Of a stretch of 64,000 bases of DNA, positions 33,203 to 44,167 are shown in pieces. Position numbers and translations under genes: made by a program. The stretch comes from Macrothele yani (lineage: Eukaryota; Arthropoda; Arachnida; Araneae; Macrothelidae), in assembly GCA_039090855.1 (NCBI GenBank), contig CM077025.1, forward strand, positions 95,646,489 to 95,710,488. The letters run 5' to 3'. The notes below the pieces were generated by a model, which saw only the letters and a program-made list of their open reading frames with translations, made no database searches and had not been told where the DNA came from. The stretch's first letter is position 1. Every line of letters begins with the position of its first letter.

Positions 33203-33761
33203 TTCTGAATATGCTTGTAGCATATTACTGGTCATCCATGTAACTATCTCACAAAACTTGAAAATTTCACCTCCCTGGAGCTGAAATCGAACCCGCATCT
33301 CCCGCTATCTGTTCGAGTATGCTAACCATTCCACTACCCAGGACAGTGAAGTTCCAAGCAACTGAGGCTAAGCAAACATAACTTAGGAATATGAACATCC
33401 TCAGATTTTTGCTATTCGAAGCAACCCTACTTCCTCGTGGCGTTTTGACCCAGCTCCCATCTAGAGACGGATGTTGGTCGGAAATCCCAGTACCACAGAT
33501 AAATCAATGGAGGAAGAAATTCCTCATAATTACATGGGAAATCGATAGAATATTCAAAGGAAACCGGATGTTTAGATTCCTAAGCTGTGTTTGCTTAGTC
33601 TCAGTTGCTTTGAACTTCACTGTCCTGGGTGATATAATGGTTAGCATATTCGAACGGAAATCGGAAGATGCGAGTTCGATTTCCGCTTTCGGGAAATGAA
33701 ATTTTCAAGTTTTCTGAGAGAGTTAGATGGATGACCAGTAATGTGGTACAAGCATGTTCAG
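33203..33761. repeat. Inverted pair of SINE D-like sequences
   Basis: Two arms of about 195 bp (33203-33400 and 33563-33761) are inverted copies with roughly four in five bases alike. Each holds a tRNA-like head: plus strand cctgggtgatataatggtta and cgagttcgatttccgc (33623-33690), and the complement at 33285-33345. The flank gaaattttcaagttttc is the SINE D tail seen at 43027 and 43372. The pair may be two SINEs in opposite orientation or one palindromic element with captured tRNA-like sequence. Confidence 0.65.
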
Positions 33762-34217
33762 AATTTATATTGTTTGTTTTGAATATTCTATCGATTTCCC
33801 ATGTATTATGAGGAATATTTCTACCTTCATTGATAGTTTTAGACGTTCTGGGTACCTACAGTACATGGAACCGATAGCCCTAAATTAAGGACAAGTCATT
33901 CCTCTTGCTCCTCGAAGAAGCACTCAAAAGTGTCTTTAAACTATAAAAAATGAACTAATATTTTTGGGAAATGAAGACTGCTCTCTAAAAATAATTCGAT
34001 GAGCTACTCTGTCCAATAGTGAGAATAGAAATTTAGTTTTGCTCGACAACGGTGTAGTTACTACCATAGAAACTGGTAGTGACCGATTAATGTTCTTATA
34101 AGGAGCTGACAAATTTTTCGAAAGTCTGATTGTTGGACATCATCTGAGCAACTTTGTACTGTACATTACATCCTGCACAAATCCGTTTGAATATGCAATA
34201 ATTCTAAATTATGCAAA
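33762..34217. other. Unrecognised spacer with repeat fragments
   Basis: gaatattctatcgatttccc (33780-33799) is the inverted counterpart of 33540-33560 and resembles the tandem repeat at the window end (63841-64000). ccctaaattaaggacaagtc near 33878 may be a fragment of the SINE A body. Confidence 0.4.
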
Positions 34218-34860
34218 GATTTTAGAAGCAGGCAGTTTCTTATTAGAATAAGATTCATGGAAAGCCAAGAAGTATGGTTACATATTGGTTACAAGAAATC
34301 AAAATATTGAGTGTAATCCAAGTCATACGTCTTTTCGAAGTGCAGAAGTAAACGGCTTCTTTCACAACCTTGTTAATTTTTCTTAAAAAAGTAGTCACGG
34401 CATTTGGAACCAAAAACATTCAGACTGAATATTTTATCTTTGGGTTAGCTGATCTGAAGGTTTCTTAGAAGAATATATATAACATTCAAGTGATATGTAC
34501 CCCATCCGATTTTCATTTTTGAAGCAAATTCTGTCCTAAATGGTACACAGATTTTAGAAGCAAGCAGTATCTTATAAGAAAAATATGCTTGAGAAACCAA
34601 TAAATATGGTAAAAAAGAAATCAAAATATGGAGTGCAATCCTAGTCATACGTCTTTTCGAAGTGTAGAAGTAAACAGCTTATTTTACAACCTTGTTCATT
34701 TTTCTCACAAAGGTAGTCACAGCACTTGGAACCAAAACAATTCAGATTGAATCTTTTGGTCAACTGATCAGAAGTGTTCTTAGAAGAATATTTATAACAT
34801 TCATATGATATGTCCCCCATCCGATCTTCATTTTTGAAGCAAATTCTGCTTTTTCGACAA
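34218..34860. repeat. Tandem duplication, unit about 322 bp
   Basis: Two diverged direct copies. Shared landmarks are agattttagaagca at 34218 and 34550, agaaatcaaaatat at 34294 and 34616, gtcatacgtcttttcgaagt, and cccatccgat-ttcatttttg. Not coding. Confidence 0.75.
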
Positions 34861-35807
34861 CAGTAGAGGCGTGCGAATACTTTTAGTAAGGTAGGATACA
34901 AATTTGAAACTATTAACCATTCCAATATATCGCATTCAGCCATTCAATATGTCAGACCCACTCCTGCACGCCATGCATTATTGTTAAGTTATTGGTAAGA
35001 TAATATTGCAAAATAATTATAGAACTACTTATTCTGCAAGGATTTAATATCGGGAGATCATTTGTCAAAACTGGAAATAGGAAAGTCTGCATTGCATGCG
35101 GAGAATGAGTCTGCTTTCCATCTAATATATCCCTTGCTATTAAATACAGTTTATAAACCTAAGCCGTAGGTTTTCCCTCGATAACTACAATGTAATTAGT
35201 TTCACCCAGAGGCGAAGCTTACGAGCTTGTTTCGAGTTCACAGAAAGCGAATTTGAATTTCAAATACGTAGGCATTGATTCCTCCTGCAACTTTTATGCC
35301 GTCATAGAAATCCCGTCAATACCTCGTGTTAATTTAAGTAATTCAGATTAGCTAAAGTAAAACTGAAGTTAAAATTTCAAATTGGAAAATCGAATTTCAC
35401 ATCTAGGCGATAATTTAAGGCAAAGCTTGTCCCTTGAGTGAAAGCACCTTATTCGCTCCAGAATGGTTTTGGGGAATCGGACGAGCTACAGAGCAACACT
35501 CTTATATCCCTGCAAAGCATGAATGATATTACTAGTTAAACATTAATGAAAACAATTTTTGGGAACATGACACTTGCATATCCAATTCAAACGTTCAATG
35601 AGCCATCAATTTACAAACATGACATCAGTACTTACGGTTTGATTCATTTAATTAACGTCTACGTACCAAGAGCTGGCCCAGAAAATGACAAGTTAAACAA
35701 CGGGTCTGGCGGTTTCGATATCTATCCGTAATTGAATGTTATTTAATGAATGTTCAGGAAAGCGCGGATACACTACATGGTCCACACTCTACACCGATGA
35801 TCCATTA
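34861..35807. other. Intergenic, no feature recognised
   Basis: AT-rich sequence without identifiable genes or repeats. Confidence 0.4.
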
Positions 35808-36929
35808 CATTATGACCACCTACCTAATAAGCTGTAGGACCCCCTTCAGCCCGCAAAACAGCGGCCACTCGGCGAGGCATCGATTCGATGAGGTGGTGAT
35901 AGGTATTCTGGGGTATCTGGTACCATAATGTCAACAGCGGGTCATACACTTCCCGTACATTTCTGGGTGGTGGTGATTTAGCGCGAACACTTTTTTCCAA
36001 GTTCAACCACAAATGTTCGATTGGGTTCATGTCAGCTGAATTTGGGAGCCAGAGCATTAAGAGAAAGTCACCAACATGTTCCTCTAACCATTCCTTGACG
36101 ATTCTGGCAGTGACGCATTATCCTGTTGGTAATGGCCATCAACAGCAGGGAACACAGTTGCCATGAATGGGTAAACTTGGTCAGCAACGATGTTCAGATA
36201 CCTGACATCTGCCAAGGATTGTGCGATTGGGATAATGGGGCCTAAAGTGTGAGAAGAAAACATCGCCCACAGCATAAGACCGCCGCCTCTGGCCTGTTTC
36301 CGCCCAACAGTGCGTCCAGGTGCCATGGCCTCTGTTGGTAATCTGTGTAACCGTGCTCGGCGTATACGTGATGCACCAAGAATCTTGATTCGTCAGACCA
36401 GGCCACCTTCTTCCAATCATCCACTGTTCAACTCGATGATTTTGGCCCCATTTCAGGCGTTTTTGGCGATAACGGGAAGTGAGCATGGGACCCAGCTGGG
36501 TCTTTGGGTACGCAGGCCCATGCGCAGGAGGCTGCGATGAACTTTGTACTGGGACACATTGCCATAATCACCACTGTTGTAGCTGCAGGTGATTTGTCGC
36601 AGTGCGGCCCTGAGGTCGCTGTGAACAATGCGCCAGTCTCAGCTACTCCCTGGCATCAATGAGCTGCGGAAGACACGGCTGGACGACAGTTCGTTGTTTG
36701 GCCATCTGTGCCACGCTGTTGCCGAGATCGTAGTTCGGAAGCACCGTGCCATCACAATTTATCCGTTATCAAACTCCGATAAATCGGCAGCTTTTCTCAT
36801 TTTGACTCCTAACACTCTACTAACAGAAAGCTGGTCCTCGGGTTGCATATATACTGTTCTGTGAACTTCACTTGCGCCACCGTTCGTCTACAGGCGCCCT
36901 CATTTCTCTAGGCTAGGGTCGTCATAATG
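35808..36929 (-). mobile_element. Tc1-like element with TIRs and TA target site
   Basis: Ends cattatgaccacc (35808) and ggtcgtcataatg (to 36929), flanked by TA at 35806-35807 and 36930-36931. 1122 bp. The single gene is on the minus strand and is broken. The short terminal match has one mismatch. Confidence 0.85.
35824..36800 (-). pseudogene. Tc1 transposase pseudogene
   Basis: Minus strand. WSDESRF (first aspartate) near 36390 and YQQDNA (second) near 36145 are kept. The C-terminal 77 codons are intact: ADMNPIEHLWLNLEKSV, with the catalytic glutamate in IEH near 36012, then SMPRRVAAVLRAEGGPTAY and a stop. Frame changes near 36240 and 36110 and loss of a clean N-terminal helix-turn-helix make it non-functional. 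Confidence 0.85.
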
Positions 36930-36944
36930 TAATATCTCATTGAT

Positions 36945-37132
36945 GTATATTCGACCACAATGAGCAACTCGATGAGCTATAATAAATCGTCCGTCCCTAA
37001 TTTAGGGCCAATGGTTCCAGAAAAGAGTGAGCCAACGCCGTAAGTCAAACACTATGTCCATACCTTCGGGGATTCGTACTTGGACTCAACTCGGGCAAAT
37101 GGTAAGCAGCGCATAGACCACTACTACACCCA
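36945..37132 (-). mobile_element. SINE A remnant
   Basis: Old minus-strand copy: gagcaactcgatgagctata, gtccctaatttagggccaat, and a decayed B box near 37065. No A tail and no clear target duplication remain. Confidence 0.7.
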
Positions 37133-37631
37133 GACTGTTAGTCTATATAAGCTTAATTATAACACATCACTGCTATGTTCACAACACTTGTCAATGTTGC
37201 ATGATTTTTAGACAGTATAAAAACGAGTTATATAACAGCGGTACTACGCTATCATTCGCTAAAGTTCAGCGAATTTTATTGAGATACCGGAGCCAGAATA
37301 CGAAAAATTAAAAACACAGTGCAGTGGCTTAATTTTTAACCACAGAAGGAATAGCGGATGCTAATATTGGCGAGCATGTGACTGGTATTTCCTGTTTAAC
37401 TTCCTGTTTTTGTTCATTGCGTTTCCTGTAAGTTTCATTTATCACTCTTTATATTTTCCAAATATAACGGCATGTCTGAACTCCCGAAAGTTTCTGCTTG
37501 ATGAGGTATCTCTGGCAGTGAGTCACGTCAAATTGATTAAAACACAAAGAACTACGAGATGTGAGATGGGAGCGCCTCGAAAGTCGCATAGACTTCGATG
37601 TTAACTATCTGTTACCAATCTAAACAAGATT
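37133..37631. other. Intergenic, no feature recognised
   Basis: AT-rich sequence; nothing identified. Confidence 0.4.
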
Positions 37632-38347
37632 CTACACTCAATGGACAAAAAATTGGAGATGCTTACCTGAATAGCATGTTGTCCTCCTTTAGCGGGAATA
37701 ACATCCTGCACACGCCTTGGCATCGACTCCTCCAGATGCCGGAGGGTTTTCGGAGGTAATGTCAGACATGCTTCTTGGAGAATTCTCCACGATTCTGCCC
37801 GAGGCGGCGCCCCTGGGGCAACGGACCTGATGCTCCGCTTCGCGGCATTCCAGAGAACTTCCTCAAGGTTTAAATCCGGAGACCTTAGGAACCACTGGAT
37901 AGATCCAAACTCAGATGAATGTTCCTAGAGTGTGTTTGCAGCTTCGTGAGGCGGTGCATTTTCCTTCTGCAACAGACCATCGGCCTCAGGATGCACAAAG
38001 GCCATGAAAGAGTGTAAGTGATGAGCCAGCACATGCTGGTAGCACGCAGCGGTTTAGGATATCTCCAGATACACTAAGGAACCTTGTGTCTCGTAAGAAG
38101 GCTCCCCAAATCATCACAGAGCCACCACCGCTTTGAACAGAGCCTACATGACACGACAGAGACATGGCCTCACGCTGTCAACGACGCATCCGTCCCCTAC
38201 AGTCGGCTCGATACAGCTGAAAACGAAATTCATCTAAACACACGACGTAGCGCGACTCTTCAGATGTCTAATTTTGAAGACCAAATGAAGCGTTAGGTCC
38301 AATGAAAAGCATTCAACAGTGGCACACCAGTAGAGAATCGTCTCCCT
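37632..38347 (-). pseudogene. Tc1 transposase fragment, truncated by a retrotransposon
   Basis: Minus-strand residues around 38140-38080 read SGGGSVMIWGAF (the block between the first and second catalytic residues). The C-terminal part shows SPDLNLEEVLWNAAKR near 37880, where the usual IE pair reads EE, and EESMPRRVQDVIPAKGG near 37720. The sequence tacactcaatggacaaaaaa (37632) is probably one terminal repeat. The N-terminal half is missing where the half-LINE lies (from 38361). Confidence 0.75.
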
Positions 38348-38574
38348 TAAGACAGGGATGGTTGGTTGGTTGGTTGGTTGGTGGATTTTATTGGCGCAAG
38401 GGCCAGGTTTGGCCAAAGAGCGCCAGACAAAGAACTATCAGCCACAGATTTTTAAAAACGTGGAAAATGATTAAGAGCAGACAGGCTTGGTAAAAGTTGA
38501 AAAAGAGTATGATGAAAGCTGTGAAGACAAGGTAGTTAATTAGGTTTATATAAAAATTTATTAATTTACTATTA

Positions 38575-38576
<2 letters not shown>

Positions 38577-38612
<36 letters not shown>
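38577..38612. repeat. (TA)n microsatellite in half-LINE 3' UTR
   Basis: Uninterrupted alternating TA tract followed by T-run. Confidence 0.95.
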
Positions 38613-38617
<5 letters not shown>

Positions 38618-38645
38618 CTTTAAACACAACTACACAAAGGATGAG

Positions 38646-40059
38646 TCACTCTCCTCCCCCCACACTCCTCTGCAATGCTGGCAGAGGGCGGCGACGAACT
38701 GTCACTCTCTTCCCCCCCATGTTCCTCTGCAATGTTGTTTGAGGCTGGGGACGAACTGTCACTCTCTCCCCCTTATGTTCCTCTATAATGTTGGTTGAGG
38801 GTGGGGACCTCGCTGAGGCCGAGACAGTTGGATGGACACTGCACACCTTTGCGGATTGAGGGCCGGGTCTTCCGCACGTGCAGGCTTTCGGCTGGAAACT
38901 GGAAGAGACGGTCGGCAGCAAAAGAGAAGGCCCAGAATCAGGTATTCGAAAAATCTCGAGCTCGGGGAAAAACACCTGTGTCGATTGGTCAGCTGTAGAT
39001 CGCTTGGCAAGGGCGGCGAGAGCTACAGGGCGTGGAACAAAGGGCTGCACGGGTTGTGGCAGAGACTGAACTACTGCGGCAAAAGTACGCTGTCGGGTGG
39101 TGGGTATACCCAACTTGGCCTTGGCAGCAGGGTACGAGAGGCCTTCCAGGGTCTTGAGGCGCTGGATCGCCATCTCGTCCTTCCATTTCATACAGTTGCG
39201 GGAGTAAGCTGCATGGGCCTCACCGCAGTTAACACAACAGGCCGCAGAAGTGCAACCTTCCCCGTCATGTTCACTGGAGCCACAATTTGCGCAACGAGCG
39301 AAACTCTTACAGAAACGTTGTGAATGCCCGTACCTCTGGCACCTGAAACAGCGCAGAGGACTGGAATGTACGGGCGAACTCCACAGACCAAGTAGCCAGC
39401 CTTGATTTCGGTCGGAACTTTCGGGGAGTTAAAAGTCAAGATGACATTTTTTGACTTAATCATGGAACCATCACGCCGGAACATCATACGACGTGCAGCA
39501 ATAACACCTTGATCAGCAAGTTCAGTCACGAATTCATCTTCACTGCATGGCAAGAGATCAAACTCCGAAATAACACCCCGAGAGGTGTTAAGAAACGGGT
39601 GAGGTGTCACTTTTACAGGAATGCCTTGAAGACTAGTGAGGTTTAGAAAAGTGTTACTCTGAGAAACACTGCAAGTTTGGACAAGCAGGTCCCCAGAGCG
39701 AAGCTTCCTCACAGACTTCAAGGGGCCAACCGCAGCGTCCAAAGCTTTAGAAATGAAAAAGGGAGATCTGGTGGACAGTCTCTCATGCGGATCGATGGAT
39801 TCTACAAGCAAGTGAGTAGCATGCGTAGTCACAGCAATTGAGGGAGACGACGCTTCGGAGCGACTGGTACAGCCGCCGAAGAAGAGGTTCCACATTCTTG
39901 GTCCAGGTCAAGGTCTAAAGACCGTTTAAGGGTATGAGACTTGGTAGGTTGAGAAGACGAAGGAGAGTCATTGTCAATAATCATTTTCTCAGGCGACTTA
40001 AATTTGGAGTTTTTCTTTTTGTTTTTACCCATGGAAAAAGGAAGAGGATTCGTCTGCAA
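38646..40059 (-). pseudogene. gag-like ORF1 of the half-LINE, two frameshifts
   Basis: Nucleic-acid-binding ORF1 of a non-LTR retrotransposon. It starts at ATG 40059 or, in better context, ATG 40032 (MGKNKKKNSKFKSPEK). A lysine- and serine-rich N-terminus runs to about 39880, where the frame shifts. The conserved domain reads KSVRKLRSGDLLVQT, NLTSLQGIPVKVTPHPFLNT and EIKAGYLVCGVRPYIP to about 39370. A one-base change near 39365 then moves the frame. In the shifted frame three zinc knuckles are readable at 39355-39200 (C-x2-C-x4-H-x4-C, repeated). The C-terminal part (39191-38646) is open, starts with MKWKDEMAIQRLKTLEGL and ends in degenerate 20-residue repeats (RVTVRP-type). Confidence 0.85.
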
Positions 40060-40946
40060 ACTAATCCACCCACCACCGAGCCCTACGAGGGAGAACTGGA
40101 GGTCTGCAAGTCAAGAAAATGACGCTGGACACAGTTCTGGAGCTTATACGTTGCAGATATAGTCCGTTGGCTGTGATCACACGCACTCGGCGGACACTTC
40201 GGCCTCCGGGTACCGTCATGCCAACGCCTTTGGCATGATCCCACAGCCCCCGGGCTTACCCTGCCGTGCTATACGACAAAAGCCGCTAAAGCCCTGTACA
40301 CAACTTGGTACAAGACTTCTGACTAGAGGTGGGTTAGTCTCTAGCCTCCCGTTTACAGCGAAGCCGGGGTCGAAGAGGAGTGTTGGTACACAGGAGGCAC
40401 TTATCCGGTCTCCTGCGACCTCAGCCGCCAGACATCCCATTTCCGCCTCACGGGTCTCCGCACGCGGCAAACATGCAGGTAGGTCTAGCACCCAAACCAG
40501 TTAAAAGGAAAAAAAGAAATCCAAAGAAGACAAATCCTGGAAGGGAACCTAAACGGAATCTCAGCAACCTACGAACTGAGCGGTTAATATAAAACAGTTA
40601 GTAGTGGAGGGTAACAAAACCACAAGACCGGGGTGTTAGTACATAACGTGGTAGCGATTAGGTAAAGTATACAACACGGGCAACTAGCCAGTGGAGAAAA
40701 TAAATAAAAACGAAAAAGCGAGACACAAGACCAGCTCGGGATCGTGGGGCCGCGACTCCCCAACAGCTGGATGAACAGCCGTCCCTGCAAACACCAACAG
40801 CACCAAAACCAAAAACAGGCGGTGACATGACAACAGATGTTGACCAGTCACAAAGTCAGCTCGGGCCGTGGGGCGCCTGCTCCCCAAATAACTGGAAAAC
40901 CAGTTATCCCCGTGCGGGGTAAGACAGGGATGACCACAGGCGACGT

Positions 40947-40980
40947 AGCGAACGGCACTGCGTCCGCAGTGCCGTTCGCT
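40947..40980. repeat. Perfect 16-bp inverted repeat, 2-bp spacer
   Basis: agcgaacggcactgcg, then tc, then its exact complement. It lies 14 bp beyond the half-LINE target duplication and could form a cruciform. It may have marked the insertion site, which is an inference from position only. Confidence 0.9.
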
Positions 40981-41695
40981 CGTTGACGCTGCTTCGGCTT
41001 CCAACCTTTAACTTGGATAGGATTTGTGCCATCGTTGCCAAGCGGTCTCTCTGTTCGAGCCTGGATAGTCTACGCAGACCCTGGTCATCAAACGACGTTA
41101 TAACTGCCACCGCTTACTCTCTGGGCGCTGGTATTTTGATACGGTTGCCCACGGGAACCCTAGGGTTTTACCACTTGGATGATGGAATGACCCATCTCTC
41201 TTGCGCCGACAATGCGTCCAAAAGGGCTGAGATCACCACGTTGACCTATATTCATCAATTGCGATACATTGTTGGGAAACCTTGCTATACACCCATTGAT
41301 CGCCTGCGTTGAGTTTGGGTCTGTTCCACTCTGCGAGTGGGATGCTTATGTCATCATTCGTTGGCTTAGCAGGTACTGCTTTGTACAGAAATATTCAAGA
41401 AAAGTAATTTATTAATTTGGTACCAGAGTATGGTATACATGTATGCATTAGGGTGTAGAGGGAAAAAATTGGGTTGTGATTTCTTTGTGTACGTAGTGTA
41501 TCTCTATTGATATAGCTTTAGTGAGATAGGTTGTCAAAATTGATCACATAAAAGGATTTGATCGCATAAAAGCCCCTTGCATGGGAAACCAGGTCATGTA
41601 TGGTACAGGTGTTTCGAAACGTGCATTGAATGTTCATTGCGTTGTACAGAATAATCAAGAAATTTACAATTTTAGTTCTGTTGCGCCATTACTGA
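40981..41695. other. Unrecognised sequence, 109-codon open frame
   Basis: An open frame at 40983-41312 (plus) begins MTLLRLPTFNLDRICAIVAK and has no domain that I recognise. Its minus-strand shadow is also open. The base composition is less AT-rich than the surroundings up to 41320, so this may be part of an unidentified element. It is not proposed as a gene. Confidence 0.35.
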
Positions 41696-41699
41696 AAGT

Positions 41700-42740
41700 G
41701 TTGGGAAAGTTGAAGAGTTGTGATCATTAAGACAGTGCAAATATTGTAGAAGGAGTTGATGGTTGGTGACATGCGCTTGGGGAGGAAAGATGTTCAGTAA
41801 GGCCCAGAGTCGTGGATTCGGACGCACTGCTTATGGCTGCTGAAGCAAATCCAATAACCAGTACATGCAAATTGTCTGCTGAACTGGAAGATACCAAATC
41901 AACCACCGCATACCATCAGCTGAAGCTCAAAATAGTCTACAGATCATGGCGCGAAGTGTTACGTGAATTGACCATACCTCAGAGTCAAAACTACTTTGAG
42001 GTTTGCAAAGAAGTGCTCAAGAATCCGCGTGCACATACTAAAGAGGTGAAAATATGTGTCAAGACGACAAATCTGCAGCGAGACATTCTATCCACGTAGC
42101 TCAGTTGGGAGAGCGATTTACTCCGGAGTGACCAACTTGTGTTTTCACAGCTCATCAAACGAATAGTTATTGGAGATGAGAAGCAGATCTACCTGAGCAA
42201 TCCAGATACCTCCAACTAATGGCTAACCCAGGCGAACCAGCTTTACTTATCTCTTAAAACGGACGTGTCCCTAAAATTTTCATGCTGAGTGTCTGCTGGA
42301 ATTGCGAAGAAGTGATCCTCATTAAGCCCCTCCAGATGGCAATGAAATGGATGTTGAACGGTATTCCAAACAGTTGAACCGAATGTACAACAAACTGAAG
42401 TAACACTAATTTGCTTTAAACAGCAAGAAGTGGATACTCCTTCAACAGGACAATACCAAGCCTCATACCGGCTACCCAGGTAAATCTTCACGAACTTGAT
42501 GAAGTTGAACTCCTGTAACGCCCAGCGTACAACTCCGACCTCACCTCCTCTGATTATGACCTGCTTCAAGAGATTGCGAATTTTCTCTATGGTAGACACT
42601 TTGATGATTAGGAGGAAATCGAAAACGTGTCTCAAGAGTTCTTTGCTCATAGTGGAAGATACTGAACAGAGCCGGAATTGAACACCTTGCAGAAAAGTGG
42701 GTACAAACTTGAGAACACGATGTGGAATATAAGCATATAG
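41700..42740 (+). pseudogene. mariner transposase pseudogene
   Basis: Plus-strand remnant. LLMAAEANPITSTCKLSAEL near 41825 and YRSWREVLRELTIPQSQNYF near 41940 are the second helix-turn-helix and linker of one mariner group. Later come IVIGDEKQIYLSNPDTSN near 42165 (first catalytic aspartate), QQDNTKPH-like residues near 42445 (second) and EHLAEKW near 42690. The block with the third aspartate is unreadable. A SINE B head fragment sits at 42087-42132. Heavily decayed. Confidence 0.7.
42087..42132 (+). repeat. SINE B head fragment inside mariner
   Basis: cacgtagctcagttgggaga, then gcgatttactccggagtgac: the A-box side of the SINE B head, without B box or tail. Confidence 0.6.
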
Positions 42741-42862
42741 TGACACTACGATGTTCTGAATAAGGTAAACACTATAATTCGTGCATAAATACTAGTATTA
42801 AAAGAAATCAGTCTTGTTGCACGATGATATTTATTCAGCTAAAAAACGAAATCTTTGTACAG

Positions 42863-43142
42863 TCATGAAAGAAATACGGGATTACGCCATATAATACAAA
42901 TTTTTGAAGATGACAATCCGATTTTTGGCGTAAATGTGACAAGGATGGTAAGTCAGATAATTTTTGAAAACTTGAAAATTTTCATCGTCCTGGAGCGGGA
43001 CTCGAACCCGCGTCTCCCAGAAAAAGTTTTCAAGTTTTCAAAAATTATCTGACTTACCATCCTTGTCACATTTACGCCAAAAATCGGATTGTCATCTTCA
43101 AAAATTTGTATTATATGGCGTAATCCCGTATTTCTTTCATGA
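42863..43142. repeat. Perfect 116-bp inverted repeat around a SINE D fragment
   Basis: Arms 42863-42978 and 43027-43142 are exact complements over 116 bp. The 48-nt loop holds the B-box half of SINE D on the minus strand (cgggactcgaacccgcgtc). The arms consist of the SINE D tail (ttttcaagttttcaaaaatt) and beyond. A third, partial copy of the arm lies at 43372-43443. The absence of mismatches implies a recent origin or continuing gene conversion. Confidence 0.95.
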
Positions 43143-43274
43143 TTTATCTGCTTCTCCGGGCAATCACGGGATAGGATTATTAACCTCCAGATTCGCTAAA
43201 CATGAATGCCGGTTGCTTCGACTAGCGAATCCTGTGATGGTTAAATTCAAATTGATCGGAAACTTGAAACTTGG

Positions 43275-43443
43275 TCGTTCTGGGTGGTGTAGTGGTTAGC
43301 ATACCTAGGCGTTTTCTGGGAGACGCGGGTTCGAGTCCCGCTCCAGGACGATGAAAAAAAAAAAAAAAAAATTTTCAAGTTTTCAAAAATTATCTGACTT
43401 ACCATCCTTGTCACATTTACGCCAAAAATCGGATTGTCATCTT
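43275..43443 (+). mobile_element. SINE D copy (tRNA-like)
   Basis: Head 43275-43350: gggtggtgtagtggttagca (A box) and gggttcgagtcccgc (B box). The outer halves tcgttctgg and ccaggacga pair almost fully. An A-run follows (43353-43369), then the tail. The anticodon arm is poor, so a SINE is more likely than a tRNA gene. Other copies: 33203-33761 and the palindrome at 42863. Confidence 0.7.
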
Positions 43444-43765
43444 CCGGTGTCACAGTGTCACCTTCATCAGATGTGATTTCCATCATGTGGTTACATGCTG
43501 GTCTTAAATACGTGGAGCAGATGCATCATGGGAAAGGTAATGTCAGTGTCACATGATATACCAGATAACAAGACAGTCAAAAAAGCATAATTAGCCAACG
43601 AAAATTACTCAACAGAAACAATAGTTATTGTGCTGTCCTCCCTAATCATATTGCTCCAGGGTTCAGGTAAAGCACAAGGATAACTGTCATTACAGCAACG
43701 TGTATTATAAGCCGAAATATAGAGGCTTTCTGTAAATAACAAGGAATAAACAGAGTTATCTCGTG

Positions 43766-44167
43766 TTTTACCTGAACCCTGGAGCAATCTGATTATGGAG
43801 GACAGCACAGTAACTATTGTTTCTATTGAGTAATTTTCGTTGGATAATTATGCTTTTTTGACTGTCTTGTTATCTGGTATATCATGTAACACTGACATTA
43901 CCTTTCCCATGATGCATCTGCTCCACGTATTTAAGACCACCATGTAACCACATGATGGAAATCACATCTGATGAAGGTGACACTGTGACACCGAAAGTGC
44001 TCGTTTTTTAACTTGTACAAAGATTTCGTTTTTTAGCTGAATAAATATAATCGTGCAACAAGGCGGATTTCTTTTAATACTAGTATTTATGCACGAATTA
44101 TAGTGTTTACCGTCATACTTCCGCATTTTTATCGTGAATCAAGCAGTTTTCATCTAAATTTCATCAT
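43766..44167 (+). repeat. PLE-D upstream pLTR
   Basis: Begins with the last codons of an upstream tandem PLE-D (LPEPWSN then EDSTVTIVSIE and a stop near 43832). It continues as the non-coding segment repeated at 46652-46890 (gactgtcttgttatctggta, tcccatgatgcatctgctcc). It carries a hammerhead-like motif. Confidence 0.85.
43968..44003 (+). ncRNA. Hammerhead-ribozyme-like motif in PLE-D pLTR
   Basis: CTGATGA 43968-43974, a helix-II-like ggtg...cacc pair, GAAA 43993-43996, then gtgctc. The counterpart at 46773-46802 lacks three bases in helix II but keeps both core blocks. A truncated third copy on the minus strand (43441-43471) lacks the GAAA side. Confidence 0.5.

Larger units (their letters stand above)
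38361..40919 (-). mobile_element. Complete RT-less half-LINE with 13-bp TSD
   Basis: A 2559-bp minus-strand retroposed unit flanked by an exact 13-bp duplication, taagacagggatg (38348-38360 and 40920-40932). Order from 40919: a GC-rich 5' UTR of about 0.86 kb, a gag-like ORF1 with CCHC knuckles, a 3' UTR of about 285 bp with a (TA)n tract, a conserved-looking 3' end (ggcgctctttggcc, ttgcgccaataaaa) and a (CCAA)n tail at 38361-38378. No endonuclease or reverse transcriptase follows ORF1. The duplication at both ends shows that this RT-less form was itself inserted, so it was copied in trans. Confidence 0.88.
42775..43808 (-). mobile_element. PLE-D partial copy, minus, 3' end only
   Basis: The last 68 codons of a PLE endonuclease (43808-43605; VYSLLFTESLYISAYNTRCC) and the following pLTR (43604-43444, then 42862-42775). 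The pLTR is split by a SINE D/palindrome complex (42863-43443). It lies head to head with the plus-strand PLE-D and shares with it a segment including ctgaaccctggagcaat. Confidence 0.8.

Noticed and set aside
40983..41312. 109-codon open frame as a host gene
   Set aside because: No domain or family recognised, both strands are open, and neighbours are all transposons. Left as unrecognised sequence.
43441..43471. Third PLE-D hammerhead-like motif on the minus strand
   Set aside because: The SINE D junction cuts off the GAAA side of the core.
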